A DNA stretch of 64,000 nt from Centrapalus pauciflorus (lineage: Eukaryota > Streptophyta > Magnoliopsida > Asterales > Asteraceae). Positions 34,585 to 45,667 of the stretch are shown piece by piece. Every line of letters begins with the position of its first letter. Within the stretch, counting starts at the first letter, position 1. The DNA lies in assembly GCA_020465985.1 (NCBI GenBank), contig JAANYP010005955.1:124001-188000 (forward strand), read 5' to 3'. A program made the position numbers and the translations under genes. The notes under the pieces are model-generated. The model was not told the origin of the DNA and searched no databases. It saw only the letters and a list, made by a program, of their open reading frames with translations.

Positions 34585-36078
34585 CTACTGTGGTGGTGGC
34601 GGCGGTCCAAAGATGCCGGCAAAGAATTCCCCGAAAGGATTTTGGTCTTCTTGCATGAGTGGCGCAGGTGGGTATGTGTTCGCAGGGTGCACCACGCTGT
34701 CTCTTCGTGTCGTGGTTGGGACCCGACCATAAGCTGGGAAGTATTGAGGTGTTCGTTCCTCAATGTTCAGCCTTTGGAAGTTCTGCCACTAATAGTCTTC
34801 GTACTGTTGGTGTGGCAGTCTGGCGTTATAGTTCATGTGGTCTCTTACTGCGTCAGTGTATGCCTAGTGCTGCTGGTTGTAGAAGGCATTCTAAAATGCC
34901 GATGCGCGCACTCCTGTGTAGATATCATCAATACGGCTCATTTGGGTTTCCAGCTCGTGTTGGAACTCATCCATCCTCCCAACTACATCCTCTTAGAAAC
35001 TAGCCAACCGCAGGTTCATTGTGTCCAACCGTGCAATCACCTGAGACATATCATTGGCTCCTCCCGCTGCTTGTACTCTCTCTGCCTGATGCTGGTGATA
35101 GGTTTCTGCTTCCTCTACATCATATGGCTCTCGGTGCGTCTTCCCCGTGTCTGAAACGAAGACTTTGAACCCTTGATCTGTCTGGCGCAGGGTGATGCTC
35201 TGTATCATGGCTGCTGTGATGACGGTGCCAGAGACTCCCCTTGGAACAGAGATGGGGGAAATTGCTGCTTGAGCCCTCAAAAACTCTGATATAATCCATC
35301 CGTGAGGGATGATCTTCCTCTCTCGTGTGTCATACATCGACCAAAGGTCGTTCACTACAATCCAAGCAAAGGAGAGGCTTGGCTCTCCTGTCATCAACGC
35401 ATAAAGAATAGTTACCTCCTTGTGCCGAATCTTCGTCAGATCACTGTCTCTCGGAAGCACATTGTTGGTAACAATCTTGTGCAACACCTTTGCCATGGGG
35501 CTAAGGTCACGCCTGGCATATGTCGTATACCCAGCAGCGGCATTGTAGTCAATTCTTAATATTTCCGCCAACTGTGTAGTCCATTCGCCTTCCCAAGTCC
35601 TATCTGTGAATGCTAGTTGTGCATCCGTCTTATACTCATAGTTGAAAACACGTGCCTCGTCCGCTCCAACACCGATATCAACTCCAAAAACCTCTCTCAA
35701 AGCTTGTGCATTCATCGGAAACTCATGTCCATTTACACGCCCTATTAGTGTAAAATCGCCTCTGAACCGTCCTTCCTCTCGTCTCAATGTTGACATCCAC
35801 TCTACAACCTCGTCGTGATAAATATGCTCCCCTCCTAAGTCCAATACCGCCTCCCATCCTAAACGGTCAAAACATCTCACTACCCCATAGTTCTCAAATT
35901 CGTCTTTCTTCACTCTCTTTTCTACTAAAACTTTGCCCGAGAATTTTTTCGTCATGAATAATTGTCGCCGTATGTTGGCCGGGTGTTGTGACAGGTAGAA
36001 GTCTGGGTTCCATTCTACCCTCGGTTGGGTAGAGGAACTGACGCCTTCTCCCACCCGTTGTCTTGTTCGGCGAGACAT
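34585..36078 (-). pseudogene. Athila-2 ORF B (second env-position ORF), four stops
   Basis: ATG at 36078 follows TTGCAG, an acceptor-like site; upstream codons lack ATG. One continuous frame of 498 codons runs to TAG at 34585. It is interrupted by TAA at 34993 and three TAG codons (two between 34861 and 34920, one near 34790). The long open part has VVEWMSTLRREEGRF, a D-F-T-L-I-G-R-V-N-G-H-E block, L-T-K-I-R-H-K-E-V-T-I-L-Y-A-L-M-T-G and F-A-W-I-V-V-N-D-L-W-S-M-Y-D. It ends in a Gln/Tyr/Pro-rich tail FGPPPPP. All premature stops sit where the paralogue or context suggests Gln (CAA/CAG). Related to ORF A. No clear membrane segment; function unknown. Confidence 0.82.
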
Positions 36079-37208
36079 CTGCAATTACGATGACTTAAGT
36101 ATATATATAATTATAAAATTCTCAAGTCGTTCTATTTTCACAATAAGGAATCATAACTTATAATTTGTGCAGTAATTTCTTCATATGTAACATAAAGATG
36201 CATAACTTATTCATATTAAGCTAAACATGTTGTCACTTTTAACAATTTAAGCAATTTGCACAAGTAGCAACGAACTTTTCGGAATTTGACAAGCATGCCT
36301 TTTTTCTTAATCGTAACCATAATTTCACTTATTACTCTATTTTACATCATAAAAGCACTAAGATTATCTTTTTAAATTGGTCATGCAAAAAGTCAATCTA
36401 AAAGTCAAAATCAACCTCAAAACTCCATTAAAGCTTGCTTGTTCTTAAAAATGGTGGAAATTTCATACCTTGCTTTTGATGAAAATGGAGGAGGATTTGA
36501 ATCTAACTTTGTAGTGGATAAGTTCCTAACTTGATTTCCCTTTCCCCAACTTGAGTTGAAAACTCAAGTTCCTTGCCAACTCTTACGTAATGTGAATATC
36601 TAGCTTGATTTCAAGTGATTTTTGTAGGCAAAAATGGGTTTTTAGTGTGAAAATATGTGAAAGAGATGAAGGAACCGTAGAGGGGGCGCAAGGGTGCTCT
36701 TGGTAGGGTTTTATAAAAAATTTTCCTATTTAAAATGGTGTAAAAACGGGCAGGCGCACCCTTGGACGCAGGCCTGCGCCGGCGGCTGCGCTTGGGGGGC
36801 CTGTTCGGTTCAAAAATTTTCATTTTTTCATTTGGTTGGGTGCATGCTTGGCTTGATAATTTACGTTTTTTCAGTAAAAATTTACGATTTACAAGCATTT
36901 TTTCTAAACTTCTTAACACATATATGTGTTTCCCCTTCCCCAACTTAAAAGATTGTATCGTCCTCAACACTAAGAGAACTGAAAAATAGTTAAATGTGAC
37001 GAGTGATATGTGGATAACAAAATCATTGCAAGTAATAGGCCTAATAGTCATGGCAAGAAATTGTTTCGAAGTCCTACAATCGTTGGTGCCAACACAAACA
37101 CCGATCACTTACTTGTTTATGGCCTATGGCCAATTACACAACCAACTAGTAATTGTTTAAATGTCAAGAACCATTGTTTGTTAGTGGAGATTTCACGGAA
37201 CAACGAGA
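36079..37208 (-). other. Athila-2 spacer between ORF A and ORF B
   Basis: On the minus strand: GC motif at 36766-36779 (one mismatch to the palindrome), a TATA-like TTTTATAAAA about 50 bp downstream (36709-36718), leader-like sequence, a donor AAG|GTATGA at 36467-36468, and an acceptor TTGCAG at 36079. Minor ORFs here are not supported. Confidence 0.7.
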
Positions 37209-38507
37209 TCAATACTCATCAGGAGATGTCATATGCGACGTACGGGCAGAGGTGGTGTGGGAACTTCGGCGGCCGACAACCCGCTCAAGCTCCTCTACCC
37301 TAGATTGGAGGCTAGAGAGCCAACGGGAGTGAGCTCCCACTGAAATTCCGTGGACGTTGAAATCGTGCTTTAGCTTGTCAACCTTCATGAGAACCGCTTT
37401 GTGTGCCACACGTAATCCCTCAACCGCGTCTTTGATTGCTGTAAGCCGTGCTTCCAAAACATCCTTCTCTGACGGGTGTGATTGTGACGGGCCGCCCTTT
37501 TCGTTATGCTCCTCAACTAGCCTTGCTTTTCCCTTCTCCAGAGTATGCTCATACTGATAAAAAGAACGAGCTGCAGGGATGATTGAAACTGTGCCATGAG
37601 CTGGATCCCTAATCAGAAAAGTGCCCGAAACTTGCTCAAATGTCAATCCAGCCATGGTATGTCTAGTAAACCACACATCATTTGGCCCTATTAACCGTGG
37701 GCTAGCTCCCTCAGAGATGACTCCCATGTTAATAAACAACTCATTTAGCATACGACCATAAGGGATTTCCATCTGTGTTTTTGAGAAGGTCGCTTCCCAG
37801 ATGGTTTGCATCATGATATAGGCAAGGAAGATGGCGGGTTTACCAGTGATCAATGCGTGAATGAGTATTACCTCTCGTGTCCGAACGGCGGTGGTGTTAA
37901 AAGATCGTGGTAGGATGTTGAAAATAATAATTTTCCATAACACCTTCGCCCAAGGCCTTAGATCACCTCGGTAATACTTAGAGTAGACCCGTGCTTGCTC
38001 GAGAGTGAGGTTGAATACCTCAGTCAGTTTCTTAGCACATCCCTCTGAATGCCGTAACACACCACTTGATAGATCTTGTTCAGTCCAAAATTCCCTTTCT
38101 ACCGGTATCTCAGTATCGAAATCGAAGTAATCCCACAGCTCCGTCCTAGAAACTATTACTTCCTTCCCATTAATACGTCCCCGAAGTTCAAAGTCATGCT
38201 CCAAGTCACCCTCTCTACGAATGAGAGATGTCATCCATTCATAAATCTCGGTCTCGTGAACATAAGGTGTCTCGATTCCTAATGCCCCCGACCACCCTAT
38301 GCGATCAAAACTCACTATAATTCCGGAATTTTTAAAGTCCGATTCTTTCAATGTCTTTTCGATGAAAAAGTGAGTGGGTGGTTCGGAGACCGGTGGTGAC
38401 GATGGAGGTGAGGGATACTCTATATTAATTGGAATGGGTGTGTGCACGCGCATACGTGGGGTGCGGGTGATACGTCGATGCGAATTCCCTGAAAATTGTT
38501 GTGACAT
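37209..38507 (-). CDS. Athila-2 ORF A (first env-position ORF), intact
   Basis: 432 residues with ATG at 38507 directly after GCATAG, an acceptor-like site. Domain of the 'putative plant transposon protein' type: F-F-I-E-K-T-L-K-E-S-D-F-K-N near residue 50, an I-Y-E-W-M-T-S-L-I-R-R-E-G-D block at about 95, Y-Y-R-G-D-L-R-P-W-A-K-V-L-W-K at about 190, V-R-T-R-E-V-I-L-I-H-A-L-I-T-G at about 215, and a C-terminal coiled coil with a basic end. It aligns along most of its length with ORF B downstream, so the two are tandem paralogues. It sits after integrase, where env-like genes of Athila elements lie, but lacks an evident signal peptide. It is the best-preserved ORF of this pair; role unknown. 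Confidence 0.85.
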   Translation of the reverse strand: MSQQFSGNSHRRITRTPRMRVHTPIPINIEYPSPPSSPPVSEPPTHFFIEKTLKESDFKNSGIIVSFDRIGWSGALGIETPYVHETEIYEWMTSLIRREGDLEHDFELRGRINGKEVIVSRTELWDYFDFDTEIPVEREFWTEQDLSSGVLRHSEGCAKKLTEVFNLTLEQARVYSKYYRGDLRPWAKVLWKIIIFNILPRSFNTTAVRTREVILIHALITGKPAIFLAYIMMQTIWEATFSKTQMEIPYGRMLNELFINMGVISEGASPRLIGPNDVWFTRHTMAGLTFEQVSGTFLIRDPAHGTVSIIPAARSFYQYEHTLEKGKARLVEEHNEKGGPSQSHPSEKDVLEARLTAIKDAVEGLRVAHKAVLMKVDKLKHDFNVHGISVGAHSRWLSSLQSRVEELERVVGRRSSHTTSARTSHMTSPDEY

Positions 38508-39797
38508 CTATGCACATATAGCAAAGAGAAGCGGATTTTAGCACAAGTAAATACACACGATGGCACACAAGCATGTAAATCTCGATGGAGTCCGAAGAAA
38601 CCGGTGAGATAATTACAACTGAATGTCAAGTGCGACGTGCTCCACGGAGAGTAGATTATGCAATCAACAACAATGTAATGACCATTCTCCTTGGATTTGT
38701 CTCGTTATGCATGAAAAAGGAGATGCACGTAGCATGGCAAATTCTACATGTTGTGAAATGCATGATTATGAGCAACGATTTGGACGATTGAAAGCACGAA
38801 TCATGCAAATGTGCGGAAACGAAATGTTCATACTGATTTTAGCAAGACAAGTGAAGATCTAAACTTAGTAACATCAAGATTGTGGAGCTTCTATGCACAT
38901 TACAGAGAGTAATTCTTAAAAATCCAAATTTAGAAATAAAAGATAAACTCATGAAATGCAAATTTTCTAGGAATCTCTACTCACTAACAACATATCATGT
39001 AACTAAACACATATTATGTCAGTGATTTTGAACCTAGGGCAGAAAATAAGAGCACTATCATATTCATGAGCAAATAGCATTTCTTGCTCTAAAATGAGAA
39101 GTAAGGAGAAAAAATAACTTACATTGGTAAGAGGATCAAAGAAAGAGTGCAAATCGACGAGAATTTCCACGTTGCAGAAGATTTGGGAGCAAAGAGTAGG
39201 GTAAAATGAAGAAAATGAAGTGAAAAGGGGGTTAAAAACCGCTGATATGCATCGGAGCGCAGGCGCAGGCGCACCCCTGCGCGAGCCGGGGCGCAGGCCT
39301 GCGCTGGCCGGTGCGCTGCTTTGCTGCCAGGCGATTTTTGTGTGTGCTGTTTGTAGTGTTTGGTCCCCCCTATAACTACCGAAGTTTCGTACAATTCACT
39401 GATTTCCTTCCGCGGGTTTTCGATTTTTTCGTCATTCTTCGTCTTTGGAATGTTACCCGATGATGATAAATTTTCCCCAACTTAGTTGGATACCGCATGT
39501 GACATTTTTGTAGTAAAGTCAAGCTTAAACGCAGCTAAGTGTTTTAAAGGACGATTTAAGAATTACTAACAATAAGAACTAAATATAACTAAATAAACGA
39601 AATTAAAGCACACTTTCGTGGTGAAAAACGATTGCACTTAGCATGTGCAACAAGCCTTTAAATCCCTCGGTAGCCCGAGTGGACGAGTTATAGTCTCGTG
39701 AGGGTTTCTGTGGAACACACCCACAAAGTTCACTGGATTGCCTTCCAGAAAGCGCTAAGTTTAATGTCTTCAGCCAGACATTTTGGAACTCTATTAT
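38508..39797 (-). other. Athila-2 spacer between integrase and ORF A
   Basis: On the minus strand: integrase end, then the perfect GC palindrome at 39291-39304 with flanking GCGCAGG repeats, a leader-like stretch, a donor CAAT|GTAAGTT at 39121-39122, about 600 bp of AT-rich intron-like DNA and the acceptor before ORF A. No other coding sequence supported. Confidence 0.7.
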
Positions 39798-41174
39798 TTA
39801 AGTGATATCTTCCAAGACCATTGTCTCAGATGATATAATTTCATTATCAGCCCATTGTACAAATAATTTTAATCGATGTCCGTTCACTTTAAACGGTTCA
39901 CCGCCTTTTTGATCTATTATTTCAACCGCACCATGAGGGTAAATGTTAGATACTGTGTAAGGACCTGACCACTTGCTTTTTAGTTTACCTGGGAAGAGTC
40001 GCAGCCGTGCATTGAATAACCACACTTTGTCACCTTTATTAAACACCTTTCCTTTAATTATTCGATCGTGGAAAGCTTTTGTCTTTTCTTTATACATTTT
40101 AGAACTTTCATAAGCTTCCTTACGTATTTCTTCTAATTCGTTTAGTTGGTGTTTTCGATTTATACTGGCAGCTGTGAAATTGAGGTTTGCATTTTTAATT
40201 GCCCATAAGGCTCGATGTTCCAGCTCAACCGGAAGATGACATAATTTCCCATATACCAACTTATAGGGAGACATGCCGATAGGAGTTTTAAACGCTGTTC
40301 GATACGCCCAAAGTGCGTCATCTAATCGTGTTGACCTGTCTTTCCTATCAGGTCGTACTGTTTTCTCTAATATACGCTTAACCTCCCTGTTAGACACTTC
40401 TACCTGTCCACTAGTTTGTGGGTGATATGGGGTTGCTATCTTATGGGTTACCCCGTAATGCTTAAGTAGTTTGCTAAAGTATATATTCTTGAAATGAGAA
40501 CCCCCATCACTAATTATGGCTCTAGGAATTCCATGACGAGAAAATATATTTCGTTTAACGAATTGGCATACTACTTTGTGGTCATTTGTTCTTTTGGCTT
40601 CGGCTTCTATCCACTTAGAGACGTAATCAACTGCCACTAGGATATATTCGAAACCGTACGATTTAGGGAAGGGTCCCATGAAGTCTATGCCCCATACATC
40701 GAAAATTTCTACTATAAGAATTGGTGTCATAGGCATTTGGTCTCGTTTTGAAATACCTCCTATCTGTTGGCATCGTAAGCATGATTTGACAAACTCATAT
40801 GAGTCCTTAAAGATAGTCGGCCAAAAGAATCCACTTTGTAAAATTCGATGGCCTGTCTTTTTAGAACTAAAATGGCCTCCACATGCATACGAGTGACAGT
40901 GATTTAGAATGTCATAATGCTCGTTGTCTGGAACACATCGCCGGATAATCTGATCCACTCCTATTTTGAACAAATCCGGCTCCTCCCAAATGTATTGTTT
41001 AGTTTGGGAGAAGAAATATTTTCTTTGATGTGAATTCCAGTGGCCTGGAATTTTCCCTGTGACAAAATAGTTCACTAAATTAGCGAACCAAGGCACCTTT
41101 GCGATGAACAGTAATTGTTCATCTGGGAAATTATCCCGAATGGAATCCAGCATATCAGTGGTGATTGCTGGCAA
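39798..41174 (-). CDS. pol: Athila-2 integrase with C-terminal domain
   Basis: A 458-residue open frame. Zinc-binding HHCC region: H-C-H-S-Y-A-C-G-G-H-F and C-L-R-C-Q-Q (residues about 85-145). Catalytic core: D in WGIDFMGPFPKS, D in IISDGGSHFKN and E in TSGQVEVSNREVK, all present. The C-terminal part has V-W-L-F-N-A-R-L-R-L-F-P-G-K-L-K-S-K-W-S-G-P-Y and G-A-V-E-I, the GPY/F-type module of Gypsy integrases. The true polyprotein continues upstream through ADHLSRL (to about 41203), but a one-base shift in an A6 run near 41205 separates it from RNase H. Inserts element cDNA; the domain itself looks intact. Confidence 0.92.
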   Translation of the reverse strand: MPAITTDMLDSIRDNFPDEQLLFIAKVPWFANLVNYFVTGKIPGHWNSHQRKYFFSQTKQYIWEEPDLFKIGVDQIIRRCVPDNEHYDILNHCHSYACGGHFSSKKTGHRILQSGFFWPTIFKDSYEFVKSCLRCQQIGGISKRDQMPMTPILIVEIFDVWGIDFMGPFPKSYGFEYILVAVDYVSKWIEAEAKRTNDHKVVCQFVKRNIFSRHGIPRAIISDGGSHFKNIYFSKLLKHYGVTHKIATPYHPQTSGQVEVSNREVKRILEKTVRPDRKDRSTRLDDALWAYRTAFKTPIGMSPYKLVYGKLCHLPVELEHRALWAIKNANLNFTAASINRKHQLNELEEIRKEAYESSKMYKEKTKAFHDRIIKGKVFNKGDKVWLFNARLRLFPGKLKSKWSGPYTVSNIYPHGAVEIIDQKGGEPFKVNGHRLKLFVQWADNEIISSETMVLEDIT

Positions 41175-41203
41175 TCTCGATAGATGGTCTGCTACTACAT
41201 TTT

Positions 41204-41581
41204 CTAAGGCCTTTTTTCTCGGATTTCTAAATCAAACTCTTGTAATAACAGTATCCAACGAATTAGCCGTGGTTTAGCATCTTTCTTAGCCAAGAGGTGT
41301 CGTAAGGCACTGTGATCGGAATACACAATGACCTTAGCCCCCCAGACATAAGATCTAAATTTATCTAGCGCATACACTACTGCAAGTAATTCTTTTTCAG
41401 TTGTTGTATAATTAATTTGAGCTTCAGAGAATGTTTTACTTGCATAGTATATTACCACGGACTTTTTGTCCACTCTTTGACCAAGGACGGCACCTACTGC
41501 GTGATCACTTGTGTCGCACATTATCTCAAAGGGCTGAGACCAATCAGGTGATTGCAGAATTGGTGCCTCCGTGAGCTTCAT
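41204..41581 (-). pseudogene. pol: Athila-2 RNase H
   Basis: 125 residues: M-C-D-T-S-D-H-A-V-G-A-V-L-G-Q (first Asp), Y-Y-A-S-K-T-F, T-T-E-K-E-L-L-A-V-V (Glu), Y-S-D-H-S-A-L-R-H-L (Asp). Frame change at both ends, to RT near 41580 and to integrase at an A6 run near 41205. Confidence 0.88.
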
Positions 41582-42396
41582 TTTAATGTATTAAACGCTG
41601 CTATACAGTCTTTATCAAAGTTGAAAGGTGCGTCCTTAAGGAGAAGGTTACATAGGGGTTTGGTTATGGCACTAAAGTCTTTTATAAACCTCCTATAAAA
41701 ACCTGCATGTCCTAGGAAAGAACGAATCCCCTTAATATTAGTAGGCGGTGGTAATGATGAAATTATTTGTATTTTAGCTCGATCAACCTCCATTCCCCTT
41801 TCAGAAACTATATGTCCTAGGACTACTCCCTCTTTAACCATAAAATGACTCTTCTCCCAGCTTAATACCAAATTGGTCTCGGTACATCGCTTGAGAACTT
41901 TTTCTAAATGAGAGAGACACCCTTCGAATGACTTATCAAATATAGAAAAGTCGTCCATGAATATTTCAAGAGACCCTCCGACCATGTCTAAAAATATAGC
42001 CATCATACATCGCTGAAATGTGGCCGGAGCGTTACATAATCCAAATGGCATTCTTCGGTAGGCGAATGTGCCATATGGACACGTAAATGTCTATCTTGGT
42101 CCTCTGGGTGTATCGGAATTTGGTTATACCCCGAATAGCCATCTAAGAAACAATAGAATTTTTGTCCTGCTAATTTCTCTACTATTTGGTTGATGAATGG
42201 CAGAGGGAAATGGTCCTTAGAGGTTGTGGCATTTAGCTCTCTGTAGTCGACATACTCTCCACCCCGTTACAGGGCGAGTTGCAATCTTTTCTCCATCAGG
42301 AGTATCGACAACAGTGATTCCAGATTTCTTTGGAACCGTCTGTGTGGGACTAACCCATTGGCTATCTGATATCGGATAGATAATTCCAGCATCTAG
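41578..42396 (-). pseudogene. pol: Athila-2 reverse transcriptase, palm and thumb, frameshifted
   Basis: 42051-41578 is open and contains F-G-L-C-N-A-P-A-T-F-Q-R-C-M and the catalytic FMDDFSIF, then L-G-H-I-V-S-E-R-G and F-L-G-H-A-G-F-Y-R-R-F. 42396-42052 carries earlier RT motifs (PKKSGITVV, then a damaged Y-R-E-L-N region) with stops and at least two frame changes. RT copies element RNA to DNA; inactive here. Confidence 0.87.
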
Positions 42397-44328
42397 TTAT
42401 TTTAATACTTCCTTCTTCACTACCTCTCTAAGGTTAGGGTTTAGCCTTCTTTGAGCATCTCTACTCGGTTTAGCTGTTGGATCAGTTATGATCCTATGCA
42501 TACATAATGTTGGGCTAATCCCTTTAAGATCTGCTATAGTCCAGCCTACCGCTTCCTTATATCTCGATAAAACTTCTAATAAGGCCTTTTCTTGATCAGC
42601 ATTAAGATCTATTGCAATGATTACGGGCAATGTACTCTCAGGGCCAAGAAAGGCATATTTGAGATGAGATGGAAGTGGTTTCAACTCTAATTTGGGTGGT
42701 TGCTCTAACGATGGTTTTGCTGATGGTGGAAGGTCAGTAGGAAGTTTCTCGATCTTATGTGTCCATGGTGGTTGAGTAGAATCCACTGACTGAATACGTT
42801 CAAGTTCGAACTCCTTAGCTTCAGGCATATTATCTAGCTTATGCTCATTATAGTACAGGAGTAGCTCCACTGGATCTTTACATGTTATTGTTGATAATTG
42901 TTGTTGTATTAAATCATCAACTAAGTCGATCATGTAGCACTCTGAATCCAATGGTGCATTAGGTACATTGTTAAAGACATTGAGTCGGAGTTTGCGGTTT
43001 CCGAATGCTATGTCTAAGGCACCTGTCCTGCAATTGATTTGAGCGTTGATTGTGGCTAAGAAGGGACGTCCTATTATAATTGCCGGTTGGCTCTCTTTGT
43101 AAGCACTGTCTGAGTCCAACACTAAGAAATCTATTGGATAATAGAAGTCTTCAACCTTAACAATTACATCAGATAACATCCCCCGTGGTACTTTGGTGGA
43201 CCTATCTGCTAATTGTAGGATGACATCTGTTGTCTGTAGGGTGCCTAGATCATGTTGGTCAAATAAATTACCAGGTAGAATGTTTACACTTGCCCCTAAG
43301 TCTAGAAGTGCCTTTTTAATTTGAATATCGCTGATAGTTACCGGGATCAAGGGTGATCCTGGGTCTTTTAATTTAGGCGGCAGTGAGCTAGTGATAACTG
43401 CACTGACTTGTTCAGTGAGGTTGACCTGCTTTGGAAGAGATATTTTAAATTTACGTTTCTGAGTACAAAGATCTTTTAAGAATTTAGCGTAAGAAGGGAC
43501 TTGTTGTATAGCTTTGATTAAGGGAATGTTAATTTTAACTTGATTAAAGATGTCCCATAATTCTTCATTTTTAGGTCCTTTCTTACCATAAGGAAATGAT
43601 GCCGGATTTTCTAAGGCTGTTGGGTAAGGAGCAATTTCAGTATTGGAACTGCCTTCCCCAACTTTAGTCTCTACTGGTTTCTTGGCTTCTACTTCCTTAA
43701 AGGTTACTTTCTTAATTTTCGTTTCTACCTTTGACTTCGATTTAGGTGGTTCCTCTTCATAGACAATTTCTACCTCATCATCGGTCTCACTCTCCTTAGG
43801 CATTTCTATTTTATTATCTACTTCCTTTCCACTCCTAAGGGTAGTGACTTTGTTCACTTCATTGACTTCGTTGACTTCGTATTTCTTTTCTTTGCCATGG
43901 TGGTGCGATGGATTAACCGTGGTGTTACTTGGAAGCTTTCCTTCTTCTCGTTTAGTTAAGGACTCTGCAATTTGTCCCATCTGCCTTCCAAGCATCTCCA
44001 TAGTTTTCGCTTGAACCATGGTCTGTTGTTTCATGAATTCCATAAATTCGGAAAACTCTTTTGAGTTCCCCGACACTGGTCGTGAATCATGTTCTTCTTT
44101 AGGGTCTTGGCGTTTATAGTACCGATCATCCTTCGTAGCTGAGGTCGATCCATATTGGAAATCTCGGTTTTGTCGACGAGGTTGCTCATATCTTGGTTTC
44201 GGGGGAGCATCATTGTCTTGATTATCCCTCCAACTAAAGTTCGGGTGTTTTCTCCATCCCGGATTGTAAGTCTCCGAATATGGGTTCTCCCGTACTCTTC
44301 GTTGCCGAAAGCCAAAAGCTTCATTCAC
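42397..44328 (-). CDS. pol: Athila-2 Gag end, protease and RT start
   Basis: A 643-residue open frame (first codon is inside Gag; not a true start). Residues 1-170 are the Gag tail, Arg/Asn/Gln-rich. An acidic/Lys-rich linker follows to about 240. The retroviral-type aspartic protease lies about residues 310-440 with LLDLGASVNILP (D-L-G-A-S variant of the active site) and I-I-I-G-R-P-F-L. Then the linker PPWTHKIEKLPTDLP and the RT start AVGWTIADLKGISPTLCMHRI. It ends at a premature stop after VVKKEVLK. The Gag zinc knuckle lies just upstream in the same frame. Confidence 0.85.
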   Translation of the reverse strand: MNEAFGFRQRRVRENPYSETYNPGWRKHPNFSWRDNQDNDAPPKPRYEQPRRQNRDFQYGSTSATKDDRYYKRQDPKEEHDSRPVSGNSKEFSEFMEFMKQQTMVQAKTMEMLGRQMGQIAESLTKREEGKLPSNTTVNPSHHHGKEKKYEVNEVNEVNKVTTLRSGKEVDNKIEMPKESETDDEVEIVYEEEPPKSKSKVETKIKKVTFKEVEAKKPVETKVGEGSSNTEIAPYPTALENPASFPYGKKGPKNEELWDIFNQVKINIPLIKAIQQVPSYAKFLKDLCTQKRKFKISLPKQVNLTEQVSAVITSSLPPKLKDPGSPLIPVTISDIQIKKALLDLGASVNILPGNLFDQHDLGTLQTTDVILQLADRSTKVPRGMLSDVIVKVEDFYYPIDFLVLDSDSAYKESQPAIIIGRPFLATINAQINCRTGALDIAFGNRKLRLNVFNNVPNAPLDSECYMIDLVDDLIQQQLSTITCKDPVELLLYYNEHKLDNMPEAKEFELERIQSVDSTQPPWTHKIEKLPTDLPPSAKPSLEQPPKLELKPLPSHLKYAFLGPESTLPVIIAIDLNADQEKALLEVLSRYKEAVGWTIADLKGISPTLCMHRIITDPTAKPSRDAQRRLNPNLREVVKKEVLK

Positions 44329-45449
44329 ATACTCTTCGTGGGCGAAGGTATGTGGGCAATTCTCGGTTGGATGAGAAGGGTCTCCACAAGTGACACATCA
44401 GACCTGTGCTACTGTGGCCTTTCCCATTCCCTTCATCAACAGGTCCATCTTCTTGCTTAGTACGGAGATATCAGATTTAACTTCCTTCTTCCATGTGTTG
44501 TCTATGCCCATAACTTGGACACCAACACTAGTATCCGAACCCGCTTGGACTTTTAAACCTTTGCTTAACTGGGTTAATAATTCCCAGGCTTCATCATCTT
44601 CCTTAGCTAAAAAGGTTCAGCATGAAGCGGCGGTGATCATGTTCCTACTTTCTTGACTAACCCCATCAAAGAAGGTCTTAATTAACATCCATTTAGGGAT
44701 TTCATGGTGAGGGCATGTTCTTAGTAATTCATTTAACCTATTAAAGGCTTCGTGGAATTGTTCCCCTATTTTTTGTTTAAATCCAGTTATTTCTTTACGT
44801 TTTTCTGTGGTTTTGCTAATTGGGTAATATTCAGTTAGAAATTCTTTTTTCATTTCATCCCAGTTAGTTATACTATCAGTGGGAAGTGACAAAAACCAGT
44901 TTTTCGCTCTTTCCTTCCAGGAGAAAGGAAATAGCCAAAGTTTTAGTGCATCTACGGTCATTCCCCTAACGTGATTGGCCTTACATATCGCAGTAAATTC
45001 AGCTAAGTGCTCATACGGCTCTTCGCTTGGTGCTCCGCGAAAAACAGGTAATATGCTAAATAGTTGTGGCCTAATTTCAGGTTCATTTTCGTTAATTGGG
45101 TAGAGAATGGTGATGGATCAGGTATATCACTCGGCCTATAATGGGATTCTACAATTCTACGGTCTCCCATCGGTCTTTGGTTTTGCTGGACGTCGACAAG
45201 AACGTTATCGACGTTCTCGTCTTCCGAACTACATACTTCTTCTTCCACGTTTACTTTAGGAGCAATATTTTTGATTTCGTTTGCTTGAGTTGTGGCTCGC
45301 CTATTAGATCTAGCAGTTTTTTCGATTTCTGGATCAAACTTCAAAGGTGAAATTCTACCAGAATATCGTGTGTGCATAAACCTATGAGGACTAGATGAAA
45401 AACTAGAACTAGATACTTTCTTTTTGGTGAGAATCGATGCTTGCGCCAC
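44329..45449 (-). pseudogene. gag: Athila-2 Gag, frameshifted
   Basis: ATG at 45449 (MAQASILTKKKVSSSS...). 45449-45003 is open (148 residues, Ser/Arg-rich start). 44961-44617 is the retrotransposon-Gag core: L-K-L-W-L-F-P-F-S-W-K-E-R-A-K-N-W-F, then F-L-T-E-Y-Y-P. At about 44370-44400 a zinc knuckle CVTCGDPSHPTENC (CX2CX4HX4C) is preceded by an in-frame TGA. At least two frame changes separate these parts. Gag would package element RNA; this copy cannot make a full protein. Confidence 0.87.
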
Positions 45450-45667
45450 GATTCCCTTTTTCTTAATAAAACTAAGGCAATAATTAAAGCTTAACTAAAT
45501 AACTAGAATAAGAATAAATAAATAACTAAATTAAACTAAAATTAACTAAACAATTAAAGGCAAGTAGCAAATAAATTGAGATTAACTAAATTAACTAACT
45601 TACTCTAGAAAAATTAAATAACTAAACTAAGCTAATTACTAAAATACGTGATTTAAGCGCAACCGCT
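45450..45667 (-). other. Athila-2 untranslated leader
   Basis: Low-complexity TTAGTTAATTTAG-like DNA (minus strand) between primer site and gag. No ORF. Confidence 0.75.

Noticed and set aside
34993..38507. Calling ORF A and ORF B true envelope genes
   Set aside because: Only position supports it; no signal peptide, cleavage site or membrane segment was found.
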